This document shows positions 52,878 to 61,104 of a stretch of DNA of 64,000 bases, piece by piece. The notes beneath the pieces were generated by a model. It was not told the DNA's origin, did not search any database, and saw only the letters and a list, made by a program, of their open reading frames with translations. Numbering within the stretch: the first letter of the stretch is position 1; each line of letters begins with the position of its first letter. Source of the DNA: JAKZRT01 sp965247915 (GTDB lineage Bacteria > Pseudomonadota > Alphaproteobacteria > Rhodobacterales > Rhodobacteraceae); assembly GCA_965247915.1 (NCBI GenBank), contig OZ252048.1, positions 3,100,001 to 3,164,000 of the forward strand, given 5' to 3'. The translations under genes and the position numbers were made by a program.

Positions 52878-54144
52878 CCGCTGCTAATTCGGTCACAAAG
52901 TCGACGACCTTGTCTTCGAACAGCGGCGCCTGAATTTGCTGGCGCATCTGCGGGTTTTTTTGGACATAATCAAAGAACGCCCGCTCTTGGCCCGGATACT
53001 GGCGCGCCTGGTTCATCACCGCCTGGGTCATTTCGGCGTCGGTAACCTCAATCGCGTTCTTGGCCCCCAGATCAGCCAGCAAGAGCCCTAGGCGCACGCG
53101 CCGTTCGGCCAGTTTCTTGTGCTCGTCGGTCGGCTCGATCTCGGGGTGATCGTGGCCTTCGACATCGGGGTTTTCGTCGTGCCAAAGGTGATGCGCAATT
53201 TGATCGGCCTCGGCCGCAAGCAGGCTCGGCGGCAGCTCAAATCTGACCAGCCCGTCCAGTTGATCGAGCAATTTGCGTTTCAGAACCGCGCGCGCAGCGC
53301 CCGAATATTCTTCGCTCAGGCGCTCGCGGATCTGATTTTTGAGGGCGCCCAGATCGTCGGCCCCGAATTTCTTGGCCAGCTCGTCATCAATCTCGGCTGC
53401 GACCGGGGCTTTGACGGCTTTGACCGTGCAGGCAAAAACCGCCGCCTTACCAGCCAGGTTTTCGGCACCGTAGTCATCGGAAAATGTGACCGACACCTCT
53501 TTCTCGTCACCGGCCTTCACGCCAACAAGTTGTTCCTCAAAGCCCGGGATGAACGAATTCGACCCCAGCACCAGCGGATAGTCGTCCGCCGAACCACCGT
53601 CGAAAGTTTCGCCATCGACGCGGCCCTCAAAGTTTATCACCACCTGATCGCGGTCTTTGGCCTTGGCCCCGGTCTTGCGATCTTCAAAGTTTTGGGCGCT
53701 CTCGGCAAGGTTGGTCAAAGCTTCGTCCACGGCTTCGTCCGCAGGTTCGACAACCAGTTTTTCCAGTTTGATCTTTTTCAGATCGGTCTCTGGAACGTCG
53801 GGCAGCGCCTCGTAAGCGATCGCCACTTCGACGTCGTCGCCCTCTTTCCAGTCCTCGCTGGTCATCTTGACATCCGGCTTCAGCGCCGGCCGGTCGCCGC
53901 TGTCCTTAAAATGCTTCGCCATAGCGCCATCGATGGCTTCCTGCATAGCCTCGCCGGTCACGCGCGCGCCGAACTGCTTTTTCAAAAGCGCCATCGGAAC
54001 CTTGCCCTTGCGAAAGCCTTTCATTTCAACGTCGGGTTGCGCTTCGGACAGCTTTTCCATGACCTTTGCGTCAAGCTCGGCCGCGGTCAGCGTAATCGAA
54101 TAGCCGCGCTTCAGTCCCTCGTTAAGGGTCTCGGTGACCTGCAT
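52813..54144 (-). CDS. tig: Trigger factor (ribosome-associated chaperone)
   Basis: The 443-residue product has the N-terminal ribosome-binding domain with the signature GFRKGKVPMALLKKQFG (about 45-60), an FKBP-type PPIase domain (DRDQVVINFEGRVDGETFDGG...LVLGSNSFIPGFEEQLVG), and the helical C-terminal chaperone domain. The ATG at 54144 starts MQVTETLNEGLKRGYSI, matching the family, and the open frame upstream is unrelated. It folds nascent chains at the exit tunnel. Confidence 0.97.
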   Translation of the reverse strand: MQVTETLNEGLKRGYSITLTAAELDAKVMEKLSEAQPDVEMKGFRKGKVPMALLKKQFGARVTGEAMQEAIDGAMAKHFKDSGDRPALKPDVKMTSEDWKEGDDVEVAIAYEALPDVPETDLKKIKLEKLVVEPADEAVDEALTNLAESAQNFEDRKTGAKAKDRDQVVINFEGRVDGETFDGGSADDYPLVLGSNSFIPGFEEQLVGVKAGDEKEVSVTFSDDYGAENLAGKAAVFACTVKAVKAPVAAEIDDELAKKFGADDLGALKNQIRERLSEEYSGAARAVLKRKLLDQLDGLVRFELPPSLLAAEADQIAHHLWHDENPDVEGHDHPEIEPTDEHKKLAERRVRLGLLLADLGAKNAIEVTDAEMTQAVMNQARQYPGQERAFFDYVQKNPQMRQQIQAPLFEDKVVDFVTELAAVKEKKVDKAALEKAVDALDDD

Positions 54145-54405
54145 CTCGTTCCTCGCGTGCCAAGGCCGCGCGCGGCGACCGCGCGGTGCATGAAAATCAA
54201 TGGGGCCTTCTATTGATCCGCCGGTCCGGTTGCAAGCCAAAAGCCCCGCGGCCAAGGCAGGTTCTCTCACCGGCGGTCTGCGGCCCGGATCAGCACATTT
54301 TCGCCGACGATGTGGCGGAAATGTGGCGTTTCCAATCATGGGGTTATTCGCCGGATATTAACCGGTTAAAGATATCTGCGTGGGGGCGGCATCGGGGAAG
54401 TAACA

Positions 54406-54600
54406 ATGGCGCTCGGCGTAATCACAATTGGTGCATTTCTGGGGTTCGTGGTTTCGGTCGTGGCCGGATTGCTTTTCGGACTCGGGCTGACCGGCATATT
54501 GTCGGTTTATTGCCTGACCGGTTGCGTTGCATCGATCGTGGTGTTTGGGGCGCGGGGTCTCTGGTGCCGGGCAGCCCGCATGCGGTCCCAAATCGCCTGA
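54406..54600 (+). CDS. Small two-helix membrane protein
   Basis: The 64-residue product (MALGVITIGAFLGFVVSVVAGLLFGLGLTGILSVYCLTGCVASIVVFGARGLWC...) has two hydrophobic helices joined by a short Gly-rich turn and a basic C-terminus. GGGGAAG lies upstream of the ATG. No family recognised. It lies just outside the tRNA-Leu island. Confidence 0.55.
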   Translation: MALGVITIGAFLGFVVSVVAGLLFGLGLTGILSVYCLTGCVASIVVFGARGLWCRAARMRSQIA

Positions 54601-54618
54601 ACCAATTCCACTAAAATC

Positions 54619-54669
54619 TTGGTGCGGGTGGAGGGACTTGAACCCCCACGCCTTGCGGCGCCAGAACCT
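54619..54669 (-). repeat. Displaced tRNA-Leu 3' fragment: left attachment-site repeat of an island
   Basis: These 51 bases are identical to 57292-57342, the 3' part of the tRNA-Leu gene, from the 3' half of the anticodon stem through the variable arm and T-arm to the CCA end. The match then breaks (one mismatch and three further matches). This is the classical footprint of tRNA-targeted site-specific integration. The intact tRNA stands at the other end. It is not a functional tRNA, as the 5' half is absent. Confidence 0.9.
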
Positions 54670-54993
54670 GAATGGCACGGCATATTTGAGCATAATTTTA
54701 TTGCCAGAGACGGTTGTTTAGGCAAGTAGGTGGCCCGGTAGTAGCGCATGTGGTCGCTAGACGCACTGAACTGACTCGTGAGACGGCGAATCATCGGACG
54801 GCGCAGCGGCCTGTACAAATGATGCTTGCTGAGCTGGCAGCCGCCAAAAGAGCCCGAACTGAAAAACCAACCGGTCAAAAACTCGAAAGCCTTCTGTTCG
54901 GCGACGACGACCCCAACACCCAAAACATTGGCGAGAAAATCGGGATACTTTTTTGCCCGGATGGATCGCATGCGAAACGCTTGCCCCCATCAT
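54670..54993. other. Non-coding left part of the island
   Basis: Frames on both strands are open over 60-150 codons but mutually conflicting and without recognisable proteins or ribosome-binding sites. I see no gene here. The base composition is lower in GC than the flanking core genes. Confidence 0.4.
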
Positions 54994-55548
54994 TCAGTAG
55001 TTGCGCCGACCTACATTCTTTTCACTGTTCCGCACGCGTTTTAACAACTTGATCGCGCTGGCCGGTAGCATTGCCTTGGCAAGGCGTTTGATGCGACCTT
55101 GCGTTTCGGCGCGCCCGATCAGATCAAGGTCTTCCCATTCAATCTTCGCGCTTGCCGGATTTTTACTGTACCAGAGATTTCCGTAAAGCTGGGTCCGTTG
55201 TGTCCTCAGGTGATCATAATTCGCCTTTACTCCGTGCATCGTATCATCAGAAGGCGAAAACAGAACAATCGAATTGTTTTTAGTCTGCTGATAAACTGTA
55301 TCGGTCCAGGCCCAGGGCACCCATGCCCGTTCAATCGTTGGGTTGCCTTCCCAGAATGCTTGCACATATTGCCGCTCGGGCTTGAACTGGAGATAGTGCG
55401 TATGGTGGTCTGCCGACTCCGACAGGTCGTTTGGGTTGATATTCACCATGAAAGTAGCGGCCTTCCTGCGAACATCCAGGTGGGGGCTGATTTCATAGCC
55501 ATCGAGATATTTCTGTATTCCACCGTCAAAGGTGCAATTCTCAATGTC

Positions 55549-56607
55549 TAAAGCGGTTTGCGTTTGATGTGAATCGAAAGGGGATTCCCAAAGTGTTGTT
55601 TGTCTGATTCATTTCCCGTGAGGAGGTGGAGCATGGGCAAACCGTATTCTTTGGATCTTCGGCAGCGGATATGCGGGTATATTGCGGCCGGAAACTCTTG
55701 TCGCGCTGCGGGGCGGGTTTATGGCGTCAGTGCAGCGACGGCGGTGCGTTATGCGGCGGATCAACGTGAGCGGGGCGAGGTCACACCCAAGCCACAGGGC
55801 AGGCCAGCGGGCCGGTTTGGCAAGCTGGCACCGCATGCGGGTTTCCTGATCGAGATTGTCCGGGCTGAACCGGACATAACATTGCAGGAACTTGCGGGTG
55901 CGCTTGCGGAGACGCACGGCGTGAGCGTTCAGCTCTCCTCAATCCACCGGGCTCTGGAACGCGCAGGGTTTTCATATAAAAAAGGACTTGTCGCGCAGGA
56001 ACGTGACCGGCCCGCCCTGCATAAGGCGCGAAGGGAATGGATCAGCCGCCGCCAGCCGCGCATGCGCGCCGAACCGCACAGGCTGGTATTCATCGATGAA
56101 ACCGCCGTCAAAACCAACCTCACCCGGTTGCGCGGGCGCAGCTTCAGGGGTGAGCGGCTTTATGGCACCGCACCCTTTGGAAAATGGGGCACGCAGACCT
56201 TCATCGCCGGGCTGACCCATAACGCGCTGATTGCACCCTGGGTGATCAGCGGCGCAATGGATGGATCGGCGTTCGAGACTTATATCGAGACCCAGCTTGC
56301 GCCTGCGCTGGACCCTGGAACTGTGGTCATTCTCGACAATCTTTCCACCCACAAAAGCCACCGCGCGGCACAGGCGTTGAGGGCGCGCGGATGCTGGTTC
56401 TTGTTCCTGCCACCCTACTCCCCGGATCTTAACCCGATCGAAATGGCGTTCTCAAAGTTGAAAGCTCACCTGCGAAGGGTTGGAGCAAGAACCTTCGATG
56501 CCCTCTTTGACGCCCTCAGCGACATTTGTGATCTCTTCGACCCAGACCAATGCTGGAACTTCCTCAAGGCCGCGGGATATGCCTCAGATTAAATGCAATA
56601 TGCTTTA
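55549..56607 (+). mobile_element. IS630-family element inserted at TA in the island
   Basis: The ends CTAAAGCGGTTTGCGTTTGA and, on the other strand, CTAAAGCATATTGCATTTAA are inverted repeats bordered by TA at 55549-55550 and 56606-56607. Size is about 1,059 bp. Removing it with one TA restores the host gene reading AERFGL-DIENC. It is related to, but clearly distinct in sequence from, the element at 42577. Confidence 0.9.
55633..56592 (+). CDS. IS630-family transposase, intact
   Basis: The 319-residue transposase has an N-terminal HTH (RAAGRVYGVSAATAVRYAADQRERG) and a DDE domain with FIDETAVKTN, VVILDNLSTHKS and SPDLNPIEMAFSKLK. The ATG at 55633 follows AGGAGG by six bases. At the site where the other IS630-family copy is frameshifted, this one reads FSYKKGLVAQER continuously with six A. 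It is intact and may be active. Confidence 0.95.
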   Translation: MGKPYSLDLRQRICGYIAAGNSCRAAGRVYGVSAATAVRYAADQRERGEVTPKPQGRPAGRFGKLAPHAGFLIEIVRAEPDITLQELAGALAETHGVSVQLSSIHRALERAGFSYKKGLVAQERDRPALHKARREWISRRQPRMRAEPHRLVFIDETAVKTNLTRLRGRSFRGERLYGTAPFGKWGTQTFIAGLTHNALIAPWVISGAMDGSAFETYIETQLAPALDPGTVVILDNLSTHKSHRAAQALRARGCWFLFLPPYSPDLNPIEMAFSKLKAHLRRVGARTFDALFDALSDICDLFDPDQCWNFLKAAGYASD

Positions 56608-56938
56608 GGCCGAACCTCTCGGCGACGGCCCGATTGAATAGATTGCTGGACAGATATTTGTTGATCGCGTCAAGAATTGGCGTTGAAGGATCGTAGAGAC
56701 GCAGAGTCATCCCGAAGCCCTCGCAGGCCGAGTGGTGCTTTGCCCTCTTTCCACCACTGTGCCAGTCAATGTACTTTGTCTTGTCCGTTATGCACCCGGA
56801 AAAGGGTATTGCCTTGAAGCCCTTTCGGTAGAGACCTTGGATAAGTTCTTCGTCGTGGCCCGCGTCTGGCGCGGCAATTTCTTCAGAGGCGATCAGCTCG
56901 GCGAAATGTTCGTCTGAGAAAAAGTCCTCGATATACAC

Positions 56939-57291
56939 ATGTTTGAACGGCGAAGTTGACGGCTCAGAGGCACAATCTTCTCGATTAAATAGCTGAAGTC
57001 ATGCATCACAAATTCCCCAATCTCAACGCGCTATTAATCAGGAACAGAATATCGTTGTCAACTTCACCCCTGCAGACGGCAAGTCCTGGGGGTAGGTTGA
57101 TAGCGGCGACATATCCTTTTTGCCGGAGGCCAAATCCCGCCCAATTGTCCCCCATATGTCCCCCAGAGAGGGGATACCAAGATTTAGCGCCGATTTCGGG
57201 TCATTTTCCAGCCGTATGGTGTGCAATAGGGTGGATACCTAAGGGCTAGATTTACGTAACTATTTGATAAACCACCGTAAAATGTCAAAGA
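56939..57291. other. Non-coding right part of the island
   Basis: The 350 bases between the split oxygenase gene and the tRNA repeat are lower in GC and hold no convincing gene. A short direct repeat, TGTCCCCCATATGTCCCCCA (about 57138-57157), lies where integrase genes of tRNA islands often sit, but no integrase motif is found in any frame. Confidence 0.4.
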
Positions 57292-57292
57292 T

Positions 57293-57377
57293 TGGTGCGG
57301 GTGGAGGGACTTGAACCCCCACGCCTTGCGGCGCCAGAACCTAAATCTGGTGCGTCTACCATTTCCGCCACACCCGC
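57293..57377 (-). tRNA. tRNA-Leu (anticodon UAG)
   Basis: Read on the minus strand, GCGGGTG...CACCCGC forms the acceptor stem. The D-arm contains AATGGTAGACGC, the anticodon arm CCAGA-TTTAGGT-TCTGG gives anticodon TAG (Leu), and a long variable arm (CGCCGCAAGGCG) marks a class II tRNA. The T-loop is TTCAAGT and CCA is encoded. The gene is intact and its 3' part served as the integration site for the island. Confidence 0.95.
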
Positions 57378-57477
57378 GTGCGGGCGCTCTAGCAAAAGAC
57401 TGGCGGCGGCGCGAGTGGAAAATTGCCAACAAACAGGGCGCCAAAGGCGCCCCGTCCGATCCCGGATTTCGGCTGGG

Positions 57478-58374
57478 TCATGCAGGTTCCAGCAGGCCCT
57501 TTTTCGCCGCCAGCTCCTGCATCCGTTTTTGCAGCTTCTCGAATGCGCGCACTTCGATCTGGCGAATGCGCTCACGGCTGACGCCGTATTGCTCGGACAG
57601 GGTCTCCAGCGTGACCACCTGATCCTGCAATCGGCGTTGCACCAGAATGTCCTTTTCGCGCTCGTTCAGCACCTCCATGGCGCCGGCCAGCATTTCGCGC
57701 CGCACCTCAAGTTCGTCCTTCTCGGCGTAGTCGCCGGCCTGGTCGGCGTCTTCGTCTTCCAGCCAGTCCTGCCATTGCATCGCGCCGCCATCCTCGGACC
57801 CGATGGTGGCGTTCAGCGACGCATCGCCGCCCGACATGCGCCGGTTCATCGAAATCACCTCGGTCTCGGTGACGCTCAGATCGTGGGCAATGCGCGCCAC
57901 ATGCTCGGGCCGCAGGTCGCCCTCTTCCAGCGCGCCGATCCGGGCCTTGGCCTTGCGCAGGTTGAAAAACAGCTTTTTCTGCGCCGAGGTTGTGCCCAGT
58001 TTGACCAAAGACCACGACCGCAGGATATATTCCTGGATCGAGGCGCGGATCCACCACATCGCATAGGTCGCCAGGCGGAAGCCCCGCTCAGGATCAAAGC
58101 GCTTGACCGCCTGCATCAGGCCCACGTTGGCCTCGGATATTACCTCGGCCTGGGGCAGCCCGTAGCCGCGATAGCCCATGGCAATCTTGGCCGCCAGCCG
58201 CAGGTGGCTGGTGACCAGTTTATGCGCCGACCCCGAATCCTCGTGGTCCACCCAGGCCTTGGCCAGCATGTACTCCTGTTCCGGCTCCAGCATCGGAAAC
58301 TTGCGAATCTCCTGCAGGTACCGGTTCAACCCCCCCTCGGGGGTCGGGGCGGGAAGCGTTGTGTAGTTGGACAT
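57478..58374 (-). CDS. rpoH: Heat-shock sigma factor RpoH (sigma-32)
   Basis: The 298-residue sigma factor begins MSNYTTLPAPTPEGGLNRYLQEIRKFPML. Region 2 has GYGLPQAEVISEANVGLMQAVKRFDPERGFRLATYAMWWIRASIQEYILRSWSLVK, the RpoH box QKKLFFNLR is at about 132-140, and region 4 has TLETLSEQYGVSRERIRQIEVRAFEKLQ. The ATG at 58374 has GAGGGAC upstream and matches the family start better than the codons at 58404 and 58410. Confidence 0.97.
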   Translation of the reverse strand: MSNYTTLPAPTPEGGLNRYLQEIRKFPMLEPEQEYMLAKAWVDHEDSGSAHKLVTSHLRLAAKIAMGYRGYGLPQAEVISEANVGLMQAVKRFDPERGFRLATYAMWWIRASIQEYILRSWSLVKLGTTSAQKKLFFNLRKAKARIGALEEGDLRPEHVARIAHDLSVTETEVISMNRRMSGGDASLNATIGSEDGGAMQWQDWLEDEDADQAGDYAEKDELEVRREMLAGAMEVLNEREKDILVQRRLQDQVVTLETLSEQYGVSRERIRQIEVRAFEKLQKRMQELAAKKGLLEPA

Positions 58375-58548
58375 CTGTCCCTCGCCTGTTGATGTTTCGG
58401 CCATTAACATTGAAGATATGTCGCGGCCGAGGGCAATACAAGATCGAACCGCCGCAAATGCAGGCGTCCGCTTAAGATAACGTTAATGCACCGGGTCGCG
58501 TCGATTCCTACAGTCTTGTCACGGTATGGTGTTGGGATGTGACGGCAA

Positions 58549-59568
58549 TCACCCCCGCAGAAGATCAAGAAGGGACGCCATGTCTAGCGGAAGCGGCGCG
58601 GAAAAGTCCAGTGCGTTTTTGCACAGCGGGTGTTCAATGCCCAAACCGGCCGCATGCAGCGCCTGGCGTGGAAATTCCGCCGCTGCCCGGACCGCTGCGT
58701 CCGAAAACGCCCGCGCAGGCAGTTTTCGCCGACCTCCGTAAACCGGATCGCCGATCAGCCCGTGGCCAATATGGGCCATGTGGACGCGGATCTGATGGGT
58801 GCGGCCGGTTTCCAGCCGGCACGACAGCAGCGCGGCGGCGGGCGGCGCGCCCAGCCGCTCGCGAAGCGCCACCCGCGTCACCGCATGACGTCCGATACCG
58901 AACTGGATCGCTTGCCGCTGGCGGTCGGTCTTGTGTCGCCCGAGGTTGGTAGCAATGCGGATCACCGCGCCTTGCTCAAACCCCACGCCGCTCACGCCCA
59001 TCAGCCGGGGGTCGCCCTGGTCGGGCACGCCATGGCACAGCGCCAGATATTCGCGCCGCACCGAATGCGCAGCAAACTGCGCCACCAGCCCGTGATGCGC
59101 CGGGTCCGATTTGGCCACCACAATCAGCCCGCTGGTGTCTTTGTCGATCCGGTGCACAACGCCCGGCCGCGCCGTGCCGCCAACCCCGCGAATATCCGGC
59201 GCATGCGCCAAAAGCGCATTGACCAGCGTGCCCGAAGGCGTGCCCGGCGCCGGGTGCACCACCATCCCCGCGGGCTTGTTGATGACGATCAGATGCTCGT
59301 CTTCAAAGATCACGTCCAGCGCGATGTCTTCGGGCTCCATATGGGTGGGCGCGGGGTCCGGTAAGACAATTTCGATCATCTCGCCCTCGGCAACACGCGC
59401 GCGCGGACTGGTCAGAACCTCGCCGCCGCGCCGCACCGCGCCGGCCGCGATCAGCCGGGCGATCCGCGACCGGCTCAGTGCTGCGTCCTCTGGCACGTCG
59501 CGGACAAGCGCTTTATCAAGGCGGCGGGGCGGATTGGCCCCCAGCGTGACGAAAAGGCGTTCTGACAT
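58549..59568 (-). CDS. rluD: RluD-type 23S rRNA pseudouridine synthase
   Basis: The 339-residue product has an N-terminal S4-like domain (SRSRIARLIAAGAVRRGGEVLTSPRARVAEGE) and a catalytic domain with VVHRIDKDTSGLIVVAKSDPAHHGL. The catalytic Asp is at about 142. It also has LSCRLETGRTHQIRVHMAHIGHGLIGDPVYG and ends in LHAAGLGIEHP. It modifies uridines in 23S rRNA, probably helix 69. The ATG at 59568 overlaps the start of the opposite gene. Confidence 0.94.
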   Translation of the reverse strand: MSERLFVTLGANPPRRLDKALVRDVPEDAALSRSRIARLIAAGAVRRGGEVLTSPRARVAEGEMIEIVLPDPAPTHMEPEDIALDVIFEDEHLIVINKPAGMVVHPAPGTPSGTLVNALLAHAPDIRGVGGTARPGVVHRIDKDTSGLIVVAKSDPAHHGLVAQFAAHSVRREYLALCHGVPDQGDPRLMGVSGVGFEQGAVIRIATNLGRHKTDRQRQAIQFGIGRHAVTRVALRERLGAPPAAALLSCRLETGRTHQIRVHMAHIGHGLIGDPVYGGRRKLPARAFSDAAVRAAAEFPRQALHAAGLGIEHPLCKNALDFSAPLPLDMASLLDLLRG

Positions 59569-59872
59569 GGGTGAAGCCCCGATTGAGCCCGGCCCCCTGC
59601 CCCCCGACCTGCGGTTTCTCAAAACGCTGGTGACGGTGCTGACGGCCACGATGATCTTTGGCCTTCTAGCGATGGTTGCGATCTTTGTCATCCGGCTCAG
59701 GCCCGCCATCGCCCCGGTCCTACCGATGCCCGATGAAATTGCCCTGCCCGCAGGTGTGACCGCGGTCTCGGTCAGTTATGGACCGGGGTTTTTTGCGGTT
59801 GTCACCGACGCCCGCAGGATATTGATCTTCGGCAGCGACGGCGCGCTGCGCCAAACGGTCGCGGTGGAATGA
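59567..59872 (+). CDS. Small membrane protein of the DUF6476 type
   Basis: The 101-residue product has an N-terminal cytosolic Pro-rich part, one membrane helix (TLVTVLTATMIFGLLAMVAIFVI) and a short periplasmic beta domain (LPMPDEIALPAGVTAVSVSYGPGFFAVVTDARRILIFGSDGALRQTV). It resembles a Rhodobacterales-specific family found next to rluD. The ATG at 59567 overlaps the opposite rluD start in CATG. Its stop overlaps the next gene in ATGA, so it is coupled to the quinone-reductase-like gene. Confidence 0.7.
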   Translation: MGEAPIEPGPLPPDLRFLKTLVTVLTATMIFGLLAMVAIFVIRLRPAIAPVLPMPDEIALPAGVTAVSVSYGPGFFAVVTDARRILIFGSDGALRQTVAVE

Positions 59873-60840
59873 AGGCGGTCGTCCAGGACAGCTACGGTGC
59901 GCCCGAGGACCTGCGGATCGAAGATATTCCCATGCCGCAGCCGCGCAGGGGCCAGGTTCTGCTGCGCGTTCACGCGGTGTCGCTGAACGCCTCGGACGCC
60001 GAGATCAAAACCGGCACTCCCGGCTATGTCCGCATCTACGGGTTGCGCGAACCGCGCGTGAAGGTGCTTGGATCGGATGTTGCAGGCGTGGTCGAGGCGG
60101 TCGGTGCCGGGGTCACTCGGTTCGCGCCCGGCGACCGGGTTTTTGGCGACGTCCTTGGCGCCTTCGGTGGTCTGGCCGAATTCGCGGCGGTTCCAGCAAG
60201 GATGCTGACCCAGATACCGCCGGGCATGGGTTTTGAGACCGCCGCCGCCATCCCGCAAGGCGCGGCGCTGGCCCATCAGGGCCTGACCCGGCCCAAACCA
60301 ATGACGCCAGGGCAGCGCATCTTGATCAACGGTGCTGGCGGCAGCGCCGGGACATTTGCGGTGCAATTGGCGAAAAACGCTCGCCTGCATGTGACCGCCG
60401 TCGACCGGGCCGAAAAACTCGAGGCTCTGGATGAACTGGGCGCAGATGTGACGGTCGATTATGCGCGGGTCGATTTTTCAGCCTCGGGCCAGAAATGGGA
60501 CCGGATCCTGGACGTGATCGCCACCCGGCCCGCGCGCCACGTCGCGGCGGCGCTGGCACCAGGCGGCACCTATTGGGCGGTCGGCGGCGCGGTGCCGGTC
60601 ATCCTGAATATTCTATTTGCAGGGGCCCTGATCGGGCTGCGCAGCAAGCGGCGCGTCGCGGTCCTGGGCATCGATCAAAGCCCCAAAGCGCTGGTTGCCA
60701 TCCTGCCCCAGATCGAAAGCGGCGCCATTAAACCGGTGATCGACTGCCGGGTGAGCCTGGCCGATGCACCCGCCGCGCTGCGCCGCCAGCTCGACGGCAA
60801 AGCTTTCGGAAAAATCATCGTCACCGTCCGAAACGACTGA
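59869..60840 (+). CDS. Zinc-free medium-chain dehydrogenase/reductase (quinone-reductase-like)
   Basis: The 323-residue MDR protein has VVQDSYGAPEDLRIEDIPMP, GSDVAGVVEAVGAGVTRFAPGDRVFG, and the Rossmann motif LINGAGGSAGTFAVQLAK (about 146-163), but none of the usual zinc ligands. It matches NAD(P)-dependent quinone or enone reductases. The ATG overlaps the preceding stop by four bases (ATGA). Substrate unknown. Confidence 0.88.
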   Translation: MKAVVQDSYGAPEDLRIEDIPMPQPRRGQVLLRVHAVSLNASDAEIKTGTPGYVRIYGLREPRVKVLGSDVAGVVEAVGAGVTRFAPGDRVFGDVLGAFGGLAEFAAVPARMLTQIPPGMGFETAAAIPQGAALAHQGLTRPKPMTPGQRILINGAGGSAGTFAVQLAKNARLHVTAVDRAEKLEALDELGADVTVDYARVDFSASGQKWDRILDVIATRPARHVAAALAPGGTYWAVGGAVPVILNILFAGALIGLRSKRRVAVLGIDQSPKALVAILPQIESGAIKPVIDCRVSLADAPAALRRQLDGKAFGKIIVTVRND

Positions 60841-60862
60841 CCGGGCACTTGGTGCGGGAAGA

Positions 60863-60939
60863 TGGTACCGCCTCCCTGGCTTGAACAGGGGACCTCTGGA
60901 TCCACAATCCAGCGCTCTAACCAACTGAGCTAAGGCGGC
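60863..60939 (-). tRNA. tRNA-His (anticodon GUG)
   Basis: Read on the minus strand, the acceptor stem is GCCGCCT/AGGCGGT (first pair G-T), the D-arm GCTCAGTTGGTTAGAGC, and the anticodon arm CTGGA-TTGTGGA-TCCAG with anticodon GTG. The T-arm is CCCTG-TTCAAGC-CAGGG and encoded ACCA follows. The base before G1 is T, so the extra G-1 typical of tRNA-His is not encoded, and the discriminator is A. Both features are known for tRNA-His in many alphaproteobacteria. Confidence 0.95.
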
Positions 60940-61104
60940 ACTTGGGCTGCGATTTAGCGCTGGCGCTGTCCGAATGCAAGTGTGTTGGGGGTCAGCGGCC
61001 CGGCCGAGTATGCGCGATTACCCGAACGCGTATCCGGTCATTGGACAGGTTGCCATCGGCTGCAATCTGCTGCAACAAAACCCGAAATAAGGCGGAGATT
61101 TCCA

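Larger units (their letters stand above)
54994..56938 (-). pseudogene. 2OG-Fe(II) oxygenase-like gene split by an IS630-family element
   Basis: The N-terminal part (56938-56606: VYIEDFFSDEHFAEL...NKYLSSNLFNRAVAERFGL) and C-terminal part (55548-54994: DIENCTFDGGIQKYLDGYEISPHLDVRRKAATFMVNINPN...) join in frame when the IS and one TA are removed, giving 295 residues. The HxD motif in SPHLDVRRK, a distal His in DDTMHGVKANYDH and an Arg in RTQRTQLYGNLWY fit the Fe(II)/2OG-dioxygenase fold. The substrate is unknown; prolyl- or glycan-type hydroxylation is possible. The frame extends upstream of the GTG at 56938 (PSTSPFKH) without a standard start, so the true N-terminus is uncertain. Confidence 0.8.
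54619..57342. mobile_element. Relict genomic island at tRNA-Leu(UAG), about 2.7 kb
   Basis: The island is bounded by the 51-bp direct repeats at 54619-54669 and 57292-57342. It contains a 2OG-oxygenase-like gene split by an IS630-family element and otherwise non-coding, lower-GC sequence. No integrase gene or clear fragment is left, so it can no longer move by itself. The lower GC and different codon usage (many AT-ending codons in the oxygenase gene) suggest foreign origin. Confidence 0.8.

Noticed and set aside
54619..54669. Second tRNA-Leu gene
   Set aside because: Only the 3' part is present; acceptor 5' strand, D-arm and anticodon are missing.
57038..57226. Minus-strand ORF inside the island as an integrase remnant
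   Set aside because: The 62 residues contain none of the R-H-R-Y motifs and no similarity I can recognise.
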